DNA from: Silurus meridionalis
Taxonomy: Eukaryota; Chordata; Actinopteri; Siluriformes; Siluridae
Assembly: GCF_014805685.1 (NCBI RefSeq)
Contig: NC_060896.1
Location: forward strand, 12,379,889 to 12,443,888
Direction: 5' to 3'
Length of the DNA: 64,000 nucleotides
A program made the translations under genes and the position numbers. Under the pieces are notes generated by a model, which saw nothing but the letters and a program-made list of their open reading frames with translations, ran no database searches and was not told where the DNA came from. Of this stretch, positions 38,981-48,948 are shown piece by piece (within the stretch, counting starts at the first letter, position 1; every line of letters begins with the position of its first letter).

Positions 38981-39500
38981 TGTACACACTTCAGCATTCT
39001 GCCCACACATTCAAAGCATAAGAAAACTAAAGAAAAACAGGAGAGCCCTGAGGAGACTATAACGCTCGAACAAACATACCAAAGAGCAGAGGCAGTGAGG
39101 CTGCGCTGCCTAGCAAAACGGAAACGCTCGAGAACATCTCGCCTTATCACAAGGAATGTCAAGTGCATGTCAAATTCAGAGCACAGGAAACAGAGTAAGG
39201 CCCCGATCCTCAATGAATTGTTTTAGTTGGTCGGTGTTTGTTGCTTTGTTTGCTGCTTGACTTAAAAATCTGTCTATCGCTCTCTCTCTCTCTCTTTCTC
39301 TCTCCATCTCTGTGTGTGGGGGTCTCTCAGGAACACAGCTCCTTTTTTCTGCGGGCTTTATTGTTTTCCGCTGTGCAGCTGCAGACCCTCGGGACGCCCC
39401 CTGCAGGTGTGAGAGCATGTGAGTGTGCGGGTGTATGTTTTTAGCTATGAATGTGTGTTGTGTGTGTACTGGTGAATGCAAGGCCCCCCCCTCACCCCCA

Positions 39501-39540
39501 CCAGCAGGGTGCGCCACAATGCTTGGGGAGGCACCAAGGG
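39501..39540 (+). promoter_or_regulatory. CTCF-like motif beside a ZNF423 (ROAZ)-like half palindrome
   Basis: CCAGCAGGGTGCGCC (39501-39515) matches the 15-base CTCF core with one mismatch (T for the tenth-position G). GCACCAAGGGG follows at 39531-39541, one C short of the GCACCCAAGGG part of the known ZNF423 palindrome. Confidence 0.3.
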
Positions 39541-39596
39541 GGGCAGCGTTAAATAGAAGCTAAAATTAAAACCTGAGCACTGGCATATTTGTGATG

Positions 39597-39599
<3 letters not shown>

Positions 39600-39636
<37 letters not shown>
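39600..39636. repeat. (CA)n microsatellite
   Basis: About 36 bp of pure CA. Confidence 0.93.
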
Positions 39637-39637
<1 letters not shown>

Positions 39638-39889
39638 TGTGAGTGTATCCTAGCAGAGAACCTTGAAGCACAGTGGGAATCTGCTATATTTAAATAAATA
39701 TAAACCAACCAAACCAACCAAACCTCGCTTCAACTATAAACAATGATCCGTATTTAACAATCACTAAAGCAGTCATGTCACGAAATTTTACAGCTGAACC
39801 TCAGTTTAAACCTGTATCAAGAATTTAATTCCTTTTATTTCCTTTCCTGTGCTGTCCTCCTAGAGCTTACAGGTCCTCAGTAAAGCAGG

Positions 39890-40085
39890 TATCGTAATAC
39901 CGAGCAGTGCCGTGCTGTCACTCATGAGGGAAATGAGAGGGTCCAAACTGATCCTTCCGTTATTCAGGACGAAATGGTGGACAGGATGGAATATTATCAG
40001 TCTTATTATTGTGATTATATGCATCTCTTGCCAGGATGGCATAATAAATGGCACTGGCTTCATGGGATGATACTGCGGTGGTGAT
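39890..40085. promoter_or_regulatory. Candidate conserved non-coding element
   Basis: Repeat-free block with CCGTTATTCAGGACG, TATTATTGTGATTATATGC, GCATAATAAATGGCAC and CTTCATGGGATGATAC; conservation untested. Confidence 0.3.
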
Positions 40086-40256
40086 CAACCCCAGCCCCGG
40101 GCAGCCTTCTTGACACACGCTCTAAACCGGACCCTCAAGGATTATGACAGAATAACAGAAAAAAAAAGGAGGTGGGGGGGACGGGACATTCACAGAACAG
40201 GTGAAAAGGTTGTTTCAATTCATTAATAAAGGCAAATGAGATAGAATAATAAGAGA

Positions 40257-40367
<111 letters not shown>

Positions 40368-41289
40368 AAAGATAGGACCTAAGAAGAGATGACTAGTTTC
40401 ATCTTTTTTTAGTCATCAACATCCTCAGCATGTGTGATGGATTTAAAACATCTCTGTTTTTGTGTAAGAGGAAAAAAATCTATCAGGATTAAATTATACA
40501 GCGGGAAGTGTCTAGTTGTGAGCAAATCACCCTCTCTGACTGTGTACCCTCTCCTTACTGCGATTCTATACTGACCCCATATCAGTATACACCTGAAACA
40601 CCAATACTCACATTCACTTTACTGAGGCATGATTAACATGATAATGAGATGAGACGTGGGATTTACTTTGTACTGTAGTAGTAGCGTTTTAATTAATACA
40701 AACAAATCTTATTGTACATGCGTCATACTGTGCGCCTGTCGTGCGAATCCTTGAGCTGACAGTGAAACAATCGAATTCCGGATTCACTTCCAGATTTTTA
40801 TTTTGTAAAATGAGAAGAATTCTAAACACAATACACTTAATGGAAATAAATTGAGTGGATTGAGCTGCTAAGAAATATTGTAATGCATCAAAAGTATTCC
40901 GAACGGATCTCAGACATTTCTCAGACATTATTTGACCACATTCATGGTTAGTTTGATCACATTCATGTTTATGTGATGCACAGGGGACTAAACAGTGAGG
41001 GAAAAAATTCTCACAATGGCAATAATTTGTATGTGAACGATAATTGTTTGCAATTATGCTTGTTCATTGTGTTAATAAATTACAATTTAACCTGAATGCA
41101 ATTTAATATTGTTTGATTTCAAGTAAGATGGATGTGGATGCCATGAGGTGAAATCAAACTGTTGCATAAAGGAAACAAATTGTTAGATTGATTGTTGGCC
41201 ATTCGACTATGAATAGGAAAAAAAAGAGGCCACATTTAAGTGATTTGAAAACCTTTATGAATGAAATAATCATGCAAGTGGACGACATG

Positions 41290-41470
41290 CTTCTTTTGCT
41301 GCCTCCCAGCTCCAAGTTCTCTGGTTAAATCCTGAGTTTGGTTTACTGTCTGTGCATGTTCTCCTTGTGCTCGTGCACTTTCCTTTATGATTTCCAGTTT
41401 TCTTCTATCTCACAAAACAATGTTGGATGCTATATTGATTTGCCTTAGAGTGTTAAAACTGCATATGCCC
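41290..41470 (+). repeat. Interspersed repeat family B fragment
   Basis: Degenerate copy of a common fish repeat: GCTGCCTCCCAGCTCCAAG, TTTACTGTCTGTGCATGTTC and GTGCTCGTGCACTTTCC appear in the expected order. Confidence 0.5.
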
Positions 41471-42377
41471 ACCATCTGCACCGGTCTGCTCATTTAAAAC
41501 TTCCATTCCAGAAGACCATGGCAGACTAAAAGCTGAGCGCAAACCATTCAATCAACCATCTCCAATTAAAACAGGATGCAGTCAAAATACTCGAAATGAA
41601 CAGAAACTGTACAGAAAATCTTATATATCTTTTTCAGCTCTTGTGGCTGTATGAGCAATTTTTTAGGAGGAGGAGGAGGCTGTACCATGAGATTGGTACA
41701 TTTGTATCCCGAACACAAGGGGGTCTGCCAGTGGAGCAGAGTGACGGCAAAGGAAATGACACAGGCTGCGTGACTGCACAGCAGTGGGGAGATCGCAGGT
41801 GGAGGAATGAAGAAGAGAGGAGGAGCAGATGTTGCAGGTTTGACTGGTTAAACTGATTGAGATGAGGTGTCATCTCTGCGGTAATGATCATTCAGAGACG
41901 AAGAAAGAGCGAGGGTGGGAGAAGAAGTGGTGGTGGGAAGGTGGTGAGGTATAATCACACTTACACTTTACAGGGGGGTTGTGATGGAGCGACACAGGAA
42001 GATGTATTATAAAAACATGCTCAGAAAGAAAGGTTAAAAAAAGGCTGCGTGTGATTGTGCAGGTGTTATTAATGTATGAGGTTCGTCAAATTATATTTTA
42101 GGCTGAGGGTGTGTTAAAGGGCAGGGATGAAAGGGCAAAGAATGGAAAAAAGATGCATACACAGCTAAACCCACAAATGAGCATAAAAACAGACATTTAC
42201 ACTCAGGACAAAAAAAATCCATTGGCCAAATCCAATTAAAAATGAAAAACGGATTAACAGTCTAATTGCACTTTAAAAGAAACAGAATTGAACAAACCCT
42301 TTTCAAATCCTTTCACACCTCACATCATGTTAGGAACTCAGTGAGTCTTATTTGCTTGCAGTATACAAAAATAATAG

Positions 42378-42460
42378 GGGTGTAATGGTACACATTAAGT
42401 ACGTACCTCGGTTTTTAAGTCAGGGTTCGGTTAAATTTTGGTACGGTTAGTGGGAAGACA
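42378..42460. mobile_element. hAT-type terminal fragment
   Basis: Begins TAGGGGTGTAATGGTACAC, with GTACGTACCTCGGTTTTTAA and GGGTTCGGTTAAATTTTGGT. This resembles the left end of a hAT family that starts TAGGGGTGTAACGG. No matching right end was found downstream; a family A repeat sits at 42749. Confidence 0.5.
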
Positions 42461-42748
42461 TGCAAAACATAAAATTGTTTTTAAAAAAGCGTATTATTAT
42501 TAACATTTGTGATCAACATTTAAACAGTTTACATTTTAAAAACAATTTTAATAAAATAAATAAATAAAATGCCTGCTTGGTTAAATAATATGTACAATTA
42601 TATTTGATAACATCTTATAGAAAATGTAATAAACTTTTTATAATATTTGTAGAGTTGAGTAATCAATTAAATTGGCACAAATAAATTATTAAAATTAAAT
42701 TAAATAAATGGAAAAAATTATTTCAACAGTTAACTTAATTGTTCTACT

Positions 42749-42970
42749 TATTTCAAGTTCAAGTTTATTTCTATAGTGCTTTTCACAATGGACATTGTCT
42801 CAAAGCAGCTTTACAGAACTTAAGAATGAAAGAGAATTATGTGTATTTATCCCCGATGAGCAGCCTAGGGTGACTGTGGTAAGAAAAAACTCCCTTAGAT
42901 GGTATGAGGAAGAAACCTTGAGAGAAACCAGACTTAAAAGGGGAACGCATCCTCATTTGGGTGATAATAA
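42749..42970. repeat. Interspersed repeat family A, copy 2
   Basis: Shares with 5817-6010, in order: TTCAAGTTCAAGTTTATTTC, GGACATTGTCTCAAAGCAGC, GGTATGAGGAAGAAACC and AAAAGGGGAACGCATCCT. Confidence 0.7.
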
Positions 42971-43379
42971 ATTCAGCATACTTTAACAAATGTCTTCATT
43001 CCTTCCATCCTTCATTCATTCACTCCCTCAATATGTGGAATTAACATAATTTTTTCTTTTAATAGAAATTCTTAAAGCTGGACAAAAACATTAAAGAATC
43101 TATTGCTTGTTAGCTAGTAACCAGGAAGTTGTTAGCGGCTAATGCTAGTGCAATGAATTCTTTAGCGTTTTGATGCATGCGCACAGTGACACTGCGCTAA
43201 CAATAGTTTCTTTTTTAAACCCCTGGAATTGTTGTGTATGTTTTAAAGTTATATAGTTATAAAGTTAAATAATAATTATTAAAAAAGTTGCTCAAAGTGC
43301 AAGGCAGAGACTAAATAAACTTGCACTCTGCCACTTAATATTGCATTTGGTACACATGTCCTGAACTGAAAGCCCAGTA

Positions 43380-43424
43380 CTTTTTCTCTTCGAAGTCCTT
43401 AACACAACTGTAGATTCATTTTTC

Positions 43425-43485
<61 letters not shown>

Positions 43486-43583
43486 GATGATATAATGATA
43501 ATTTTTCTGCCATATATATATATGTATATATAATGGCAGAAAAATGCATCTACAGTTGTGTTAAGGACTTCGAAGAGAAAAAG
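43380..43583. repeat. Near-perfect inverted repeat with a (TA)n centre
   Basis: Two 51-bp arms, 43380-43430 and 43533-43583, are inverse copies with a single mismatch (GATTCAT versus GATGCAT). Between them lie a (TA)n array (43430-43483), ATGATGATATAATGATA and a third, direct copy of the arm's inner end, ATTTTTCTGCCATATATATA at 43501-43520. Confidence 0.93.
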
Positions 43584-45130
43584 AGGGCCTGAAATATCAA
43601 AGCCATATTATAGCTTCAGAAGTCATATATCAAAGCTGACAGATAGTGCAGCCTTTTAATGATTGTTTTGTAATCTGTGGCAAAAAGAAGAATGGTGGAG
43701 TGAGAGCATGCCGTGGATAGAGCTCCTCTGTGATCCCGCTGCAATTTTCTGCCAGCTAATGCGATGTCTGATAAAGGTTAATACACAGCTCTCTCTTTTG
43801 TTACGTTATGACGTCATCAATCTTTGAAGGGGGTGAAAAAAAAAAAAAAAAACATAATCTGCCCCGATTCCATAATTAAGTTCTCCAGCTTTTCTTACAA
43901 TTACGATGTTAATTAAGCCAAAATCCCTTCATTATAGTGGAGAGGTAGGTGACTCTTTTGCCCCTTATACACATAGGCCTCTTTCTTTACCATGATCAAG
44001 GTAAAGGTAAAATGAAGGTGGATTGCAGAACTGAAATGTAGTACATATTTGACTGTCTAAATTTTGAAAAAGAGTGCTGGATCTTAAGCAATACACTATG
44101 AGTATGGACTTTGTGATTTTGAGCTGAGAAATTAGGCATCTTAAACAGTCCTATATACAGGTCTAATTTAGAACAAACTGTCAAATACTGAGAAGTCACT
44201 AAATCTCAGTGTGCTGTATGATTTGTGCTAATAAATTCCTCAAAGGCAGTGCTCATTAGTCTATAGTACAGCCTGCTGCTGCAGCAACTATTACTTAAAG
44301 AAAAAAAAAACAAGAAAGAAAGCAAATGTTAAGGAAAATGGCATCGCTAAACCGACACACTCTGGGCCATGGCTTTGAAAATGTCATCCACCTGGTAAAA
44401 ATAACTACAATCTGACCCAGCACATTACCACCTTGATGTCTCATCGGCATAGCTGGACCATTCGCAAAACATAATTAGAACAGGCAGAAAGTATTTGTGG
44501 CTTTAATCTCACCATCTTTTGTTGAATACTGACCATGTTTAATTCTATTAAATCTTGTCTTTGGATACCAACAAGCTGTAGTAGACAATCTAATAGGTGT
44601 GGATTCTATAGTATGATCACTAAAATAACATCTGATAATATTCCTTAAAGCACAATTGAATTTAAATAAGGATATCTTAATGTACTGCAATTCGCAATGT
44701 AGTCAATTAGATAAAGCGTATTTGTAGTCCACGTGCTTTTTTTTAAAACCAGAAGCAACTACAAAACACAACGTCTGTAATTATTTCAGATCATATCTGA
44801 GATGAAATGAAAGAGGAAACACAACAGCTGACCTAATTGTTTGGTCTTTGCTGAAAGAGTGAGACCTGCAGTCCCAGGCTTGGCTGTTTGGTGAAGAGTT
44901 ACCACAGCAATCAGACCTGCAGCCACAGCTTCAGCTGCGCACTCAAGTGTTAAACAATGAAACAGCTGTTGAGAGCGACATCTGCGATCCAGAAATAGAG
45001 CTGTTCATTTCACCTGTGTGCAGGGAGTGAGAAGGCTAGGCAGGGCTACGACAGAAGAGAAGGGAGAGAACCTGGCGGACAGTCACAAACTCACGAACAA
45101 AGCATGCCCATTCACACACACACTCACACT

Positions 45131-45134
<4 letters not shown>

Positions 45135-45185
<51 letters not shown>
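45135..45185. repeat. (CA)n microsatellite beside a 5' splice site
   Basis: About 50 bp of CA, (UG)n in the znf423 transcript, starting just downstream of the donor at 45214-45209. Confidence 0.95.
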
Positions 45186-45188
<3 letters not shown>

Positions 45189-45214
45189 CAGACAAAACAA
45201 AGGTGTTCACTCAC

Positions 45215-45299
45215 CAATCATGTGATTGGCCACATGGATCTGGATCTCCCGTTCTGTTTCAAAGGTCATTTGGCATTTGATGCATTGATATGTTTTCTT
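45215..45299 (-). CDS. znf423: znf423 coding exon (85 nt) with one C2H2 finger
   Basis: This exon was missed by simple open-frame calling. The minus strand reads acceptor TTGCAG, then KKTYQCIKC and a complete finger ending in HVANHMI, then one G before donor GTGAGT. The finger has the C2H2 form C-x2-C-x12-H-x3-H. It joins in phase 0 to the large exon, whose last codons are PIPK, giving the PIPKKKTYQC junction; human ZNF423 has PVPRKKTYQC there as I recall it. The paralog ZNF521 has a longer insert at this junction, which favours znf423. The exon ends in phase 1, so skipping it (85 nt, not a multiple of three) would shift the frame before the last fingers, the region reported to bind EBF factors. 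A (CA)n tract lies 24 nt past the donor boundary. Confidence 0.93.
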
Positions 45300-45523
45300 C
45301 TGCAAGACAACACACAGAATAGCAGAAATTAGAATGCTATCAGAATGAATCAGACTTTAACTTTCATACAGTTTTTTCCCACAGTACCTTCCAGTCAGGA
45401 TTACTACCAAATGCTTGCTACAAAACTGATTTTCCAATATCAAAGATCTAATATTTTTTGACAGCTGAAAAGAAAAAGTAATTGTACTCTTAAAAGTTTG
45501 CTATAATTACTGCTAACACTTAC
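45300..45523 (-). other. znf423: short znf423 intron (224 bp)
   Basis: On the minus strand it begins GTAAGTG after the AAA codon at 45526-45524 and ends in a T-rich tract and TTGCAG before 45299. It is phase 0. Its brevity contrasts with the two flanking introns of at least 15 and 45 kb. Confidence 0.92.
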
Positions 45524-48500
45524 TTTAGGAATGGGTGAAGCCTCTGTTGCTTTTTTAGCTGCACTGGTCTCTGGGCTCATCTCAGGATGGTCTACCTGAA
45601 CATGGCTTTCCAGATCCTCCAAGGTCTCAAACTTCACAGCACACTCAGGACAGCGTAGTCCAGAAACACCTTTCTCTGCTGGCTCTTGAGGGGTTATAAC
45701 ACCACTGGGTGACTGACCATTGGTGCCTCGGTTCATGCAGCTAGCACACAGCCCAAAAGGTAGGCCGTTAACATCCAGCTTGACCAGCTCCTGCTTGTTC
45801 TTAAACTCTTTCAGACAAAGGGCACACTTATATAACTTGTGCACCTGCAGCTGGCCATTGGGTGATGATGAGGCTGAACCTCCTCCCCCACCACTGCCAC
45901 CTGATGAGGAGAGCTTCTGCATGTGGAATGTGCCATGAATCTTCAGCTCCAAAGTGGAAGTGACAGTTTGCATGCAGACCACACAGCGGAAACCTGTGAG
46001 GGAGTTCCTCAGGTCAGGATGCATCTGGCAGTGTTCAATGAAATCCTCCTCACTTTGGAGGGGCATCTTGCAGATGCGGCAGGTGCCTGTGTCCAAGCTC
46101 TTGCTGTGGGTGACTTTGTGCTCTGTGAGTGTGAGAAGAGAGGGGAAGCGTTCTCCACAGATAGGGCACATGTAGTGCTTGGCTGGCCCACGGTGAGTTT
46201 GGGCATGTTCTCTCAAGCCATTCTCAGAAAAGAAGGTTCTTGAGCAGACATTACACTTGTGATTACCCTTGATGAAGTCAGCCTTCTTTTTGCGGGATCC
46301 TGCATCATCCTCACCGGGCCTTATATTGTGATCACGCAGTCGGTGGTTTTGGAGTAGGGACTCCATAGTGTATGCTGCCCCACAGATGTCACAAGCATAC
46401 ATTGGCTCTGAGGCATCTAATTCTTCCTCTCCTCCGCTGGCTTCATGGCTGTTCGCAGTTTCTTGAGACCCTCCCTTTAGGAGCATGTTTTGCAAGTCAG
46501 CCTGTTCTGTGGCTGCAGTTGAGCCTCCCCCTCCACGCTTAGAGCTTTGACTCACCCCGTTTGGAGTTCCATTCTGACTTCCTCCATTTCCATTGCCGTT
46601 TCCTCCATCAAACATGCAGTGCTTCTCTCTGAGATGCCTCTCCAACAGAACAATAGCATGGAAGGCCTTCCCACAGATGCGGCAGTTAAACTTTTTACTA
46701 TGGGTGGTGATGTGGCACTGGAGCTCAACCTCTGTACCAAAACTCTCCCCACAGAATATACACTTGCGAGCTTTGCTGGCAACACCTGGCCCAGTGGGTT
46801 GACTTAGGTGACTGTGCTTGACATGCATCTGCAGATCACTTTCCTTACGGAAGTCCCATGCACATGCCGTGCAGCGATACATTTTCTTCTCATTGCTGTG
46901 CTTCACAGCCAAGTGGACTTGGATGGAGACCTTGGAGTCGAATACTTCTTGACATAATGTGCAGTGGTAGAGCACAAATGTGTGCATGTCCAACAAGTGC
47001 TTTTGCAAATCATCAACAGAAGAGAACTGTTTGTCACAGCTCTCACAGACATACTGTGTGGAGGTGGTAGTGTAGTGTATGGTCAAGTGCTGCAGCAGGG
47101 ACTCCTGAGAGTCAAAGTCCTCTTTGTTGCACTGAGGACAGGACTGTCTCCTCAGCAATAGTTCCAGGTGAGACTTAAGGTGGGCCTGGAAGCTTTCAAA
47201 GCTAGTAAAGCGAAGGTCACACTGGTTGCAGGGGTAGTCCCCGTTAGCACCTACAGGAGCAGATTCACCAGCCATCCTGTGGCGTTTTGGGGAAGAAATT
47301 TCCACATCAGAAGACACAGGACTTAGGTCTGCGACTTTGACTTTGCGCTTGTTGTTGGCCAGTGGGATGTTTTTGTGGTTTTCCTTAATGTGTTTGGTGA
47401 GCTTGAGTAGGGAGCCAAATATGGGAGAATTGGTGCAATACGGGCAGGAATACACTTCCATAAAGGACTGAGAAGGCTGCAGTACAGGAGACTCCATCTT
47501 GGTCACACCACTGGAATTGTTGCAATGGGTTTGCTGGATGTGTTCAGTAAGGGATGATTCTGTAAGGAACCCCATGGAGCACTGGTTACAGAAAAAGGCA
47601 TGGTTGCCCTCCAGAGTGGTAGAGCCAGCGACCACACCACTAGGCAAGCAGTGAGAAACACGTATGTGCTCTTGCAGGCTGTTGATATCCGCGAACATGT
47701 CTGGGCAGTAGTTACAATGAAAGGCAGAAACATTACTGAATTGTAGAAGGGGAAAGTTGGATGCAGAGCCTCCACTGGATCGATGTGCTTTCCGTACATG
47801 CTCGTTCAGATTGTACAGAGTTGGCAGGGTGTCCAGACACAGTTGACAGGTGTGGCTTTGTTGAGGTTTATCTGCATGAATAGTCTTCAAGTGAATCTCT
47901 AGAACAGCCAAACTGTTGAAATCTCTCTTTGAGCAATAAGGGCAACTATATGTCAACTTTCCTGACCAGCCTCCCTCATCATGGTCAGAAGAAGGAACTA
48001 ATTTGCGTCTGCCCTGTGCAGGTTTATGGGTTGAATCTGGAGTTGATCCTCTTTCAAGTGAGGCACTGGAGTCAGGAGTGGCACTGCTCATTGATGCTAC
48101 ACTGCCCAGAACCGGATCAGGACTGGCACTGTGGTTGCTGGAGTCAGGCTGCCGGTGGCTGTCCAGGTGGCAGTAGACATCTTCTACAGATGTAAATTGT
48201 TCTGCGCACATGGGGCACTTATGTTTCTTGTTGGCGTGTGTTCGATCAATGTGTGTGAGCAAGGTGCCTTCATCACTAAAAATCTCTGGACAATGGATGC
48301 ACTGGAGTTCAGCGCGGTCTGAAAGCTGTGGGTGGCGAGTCAGTACATGCTTCTCCAATTCATCGGTTTGGTTGAAAGTCTCCTCACAGTAATCACACAT
48401 GTATAAGTCCTGGTCTTGGTCAGCCGCATCACCTGTGGACCCATCACGCTTAACCTGGTCTTTTTTTGCCATGTGCTCTTTGTTTTTTCTATGAGCCTGC

Positions 48501-48948
48501 ATGTGGCTCTGAAGTGAAGACGTGGAGGAGAAGCCACGTTTACAAATGCTGCACTTAAAGGGTTTGCTGGAACTATGTGTCTTCAGATGGATCTTAAGGT
48601 GATCACTACGCGAGAAGGCAGCCTCACACTCCTGGCAGCTGTACTTCTTGTCACCGGTGTGCAGTTTGACATGACGGTCACGGCTGCGCTTGTGTTTGAA
48701 CAGCCGACTGCAGAAGGTGCACTTAAAGGGCAGCTTGTCACTGTGAATCTGTTCGTGACGCTTCAGGTAGCTGAGACGACTGAAGGACTTATCGCAGAAC
48801 TGGCAGGGATAAGGAAGGCCAGAGCCTCCTTCCTCCTCCCCCATGCCCAGATCACAGCAGCCATCCCCTAGCATCTGTGATGGTGATGCCACGTCTTTGC
48901 TGGAGGGAGAGGACGCCACCCAGGAGAGCCCTGGGTCATCATCACCAT
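45524..48948 (-). CDS. znf423: ZNF423, giant zinc-finger exon (26 finger units)
   Basis: ZNF423 (OAZ/Ebfaz) is a nuclear multi-zinc-finger factor. It works with SMAD1/4 in BMP signalling, binds EBF proteins, and acts in olfactory and cerebellar development, adipocyte commitment and DNA-damage/cilia biology. The exon starts after minus-strand TTGCAG (48950-48949) with [20 protein letters not shown] and ends PIPK before GTAAGT; 3425 nt, about 1141 codons. Fingers 1-4 lie at about 48535-48810, 5-7 at 48170-48410, 8-12 at 47380-47965, 13-17 at 46810-47235, 18-19 at 46600-46770, 20 at 46330-46410, 21-24 at 45915-46260, a degenerate C4-like unit (CALC...CASC) at 45740-45840, and the last at 45590-45660. 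Several fingers have extra residues (SKRDFN, TNSPIFG, NKEDFD), as in mammals. The conserved stretch [20 protein letters not shown] falls in the SMAD-binding region. [15 protein letters not shown] and DDDPGLSW favour ZNF423 over ZNF521. The upstream ATG at 48997 is intronic, not a start. Gly/Ser/Asn-rich linkers are longer than in human. No frameshift or stop was seen. Confidence 0.97.

Noticed and set aside
45440..45523. C-terminal tail [11 protein letters not shown]... of the long open frame
   Set aside because: It is read-through past the GTAAGT donor; the coding sequence continues in the exon at 45299-45215.
45215..48948. Identification as znf521 rather than znf423
   Set aside because: The two share architecture, but [27 protein letters not shown] and the short PIPK/KKTYQC junction match ZNF423; ZNF521 has different linkers there.
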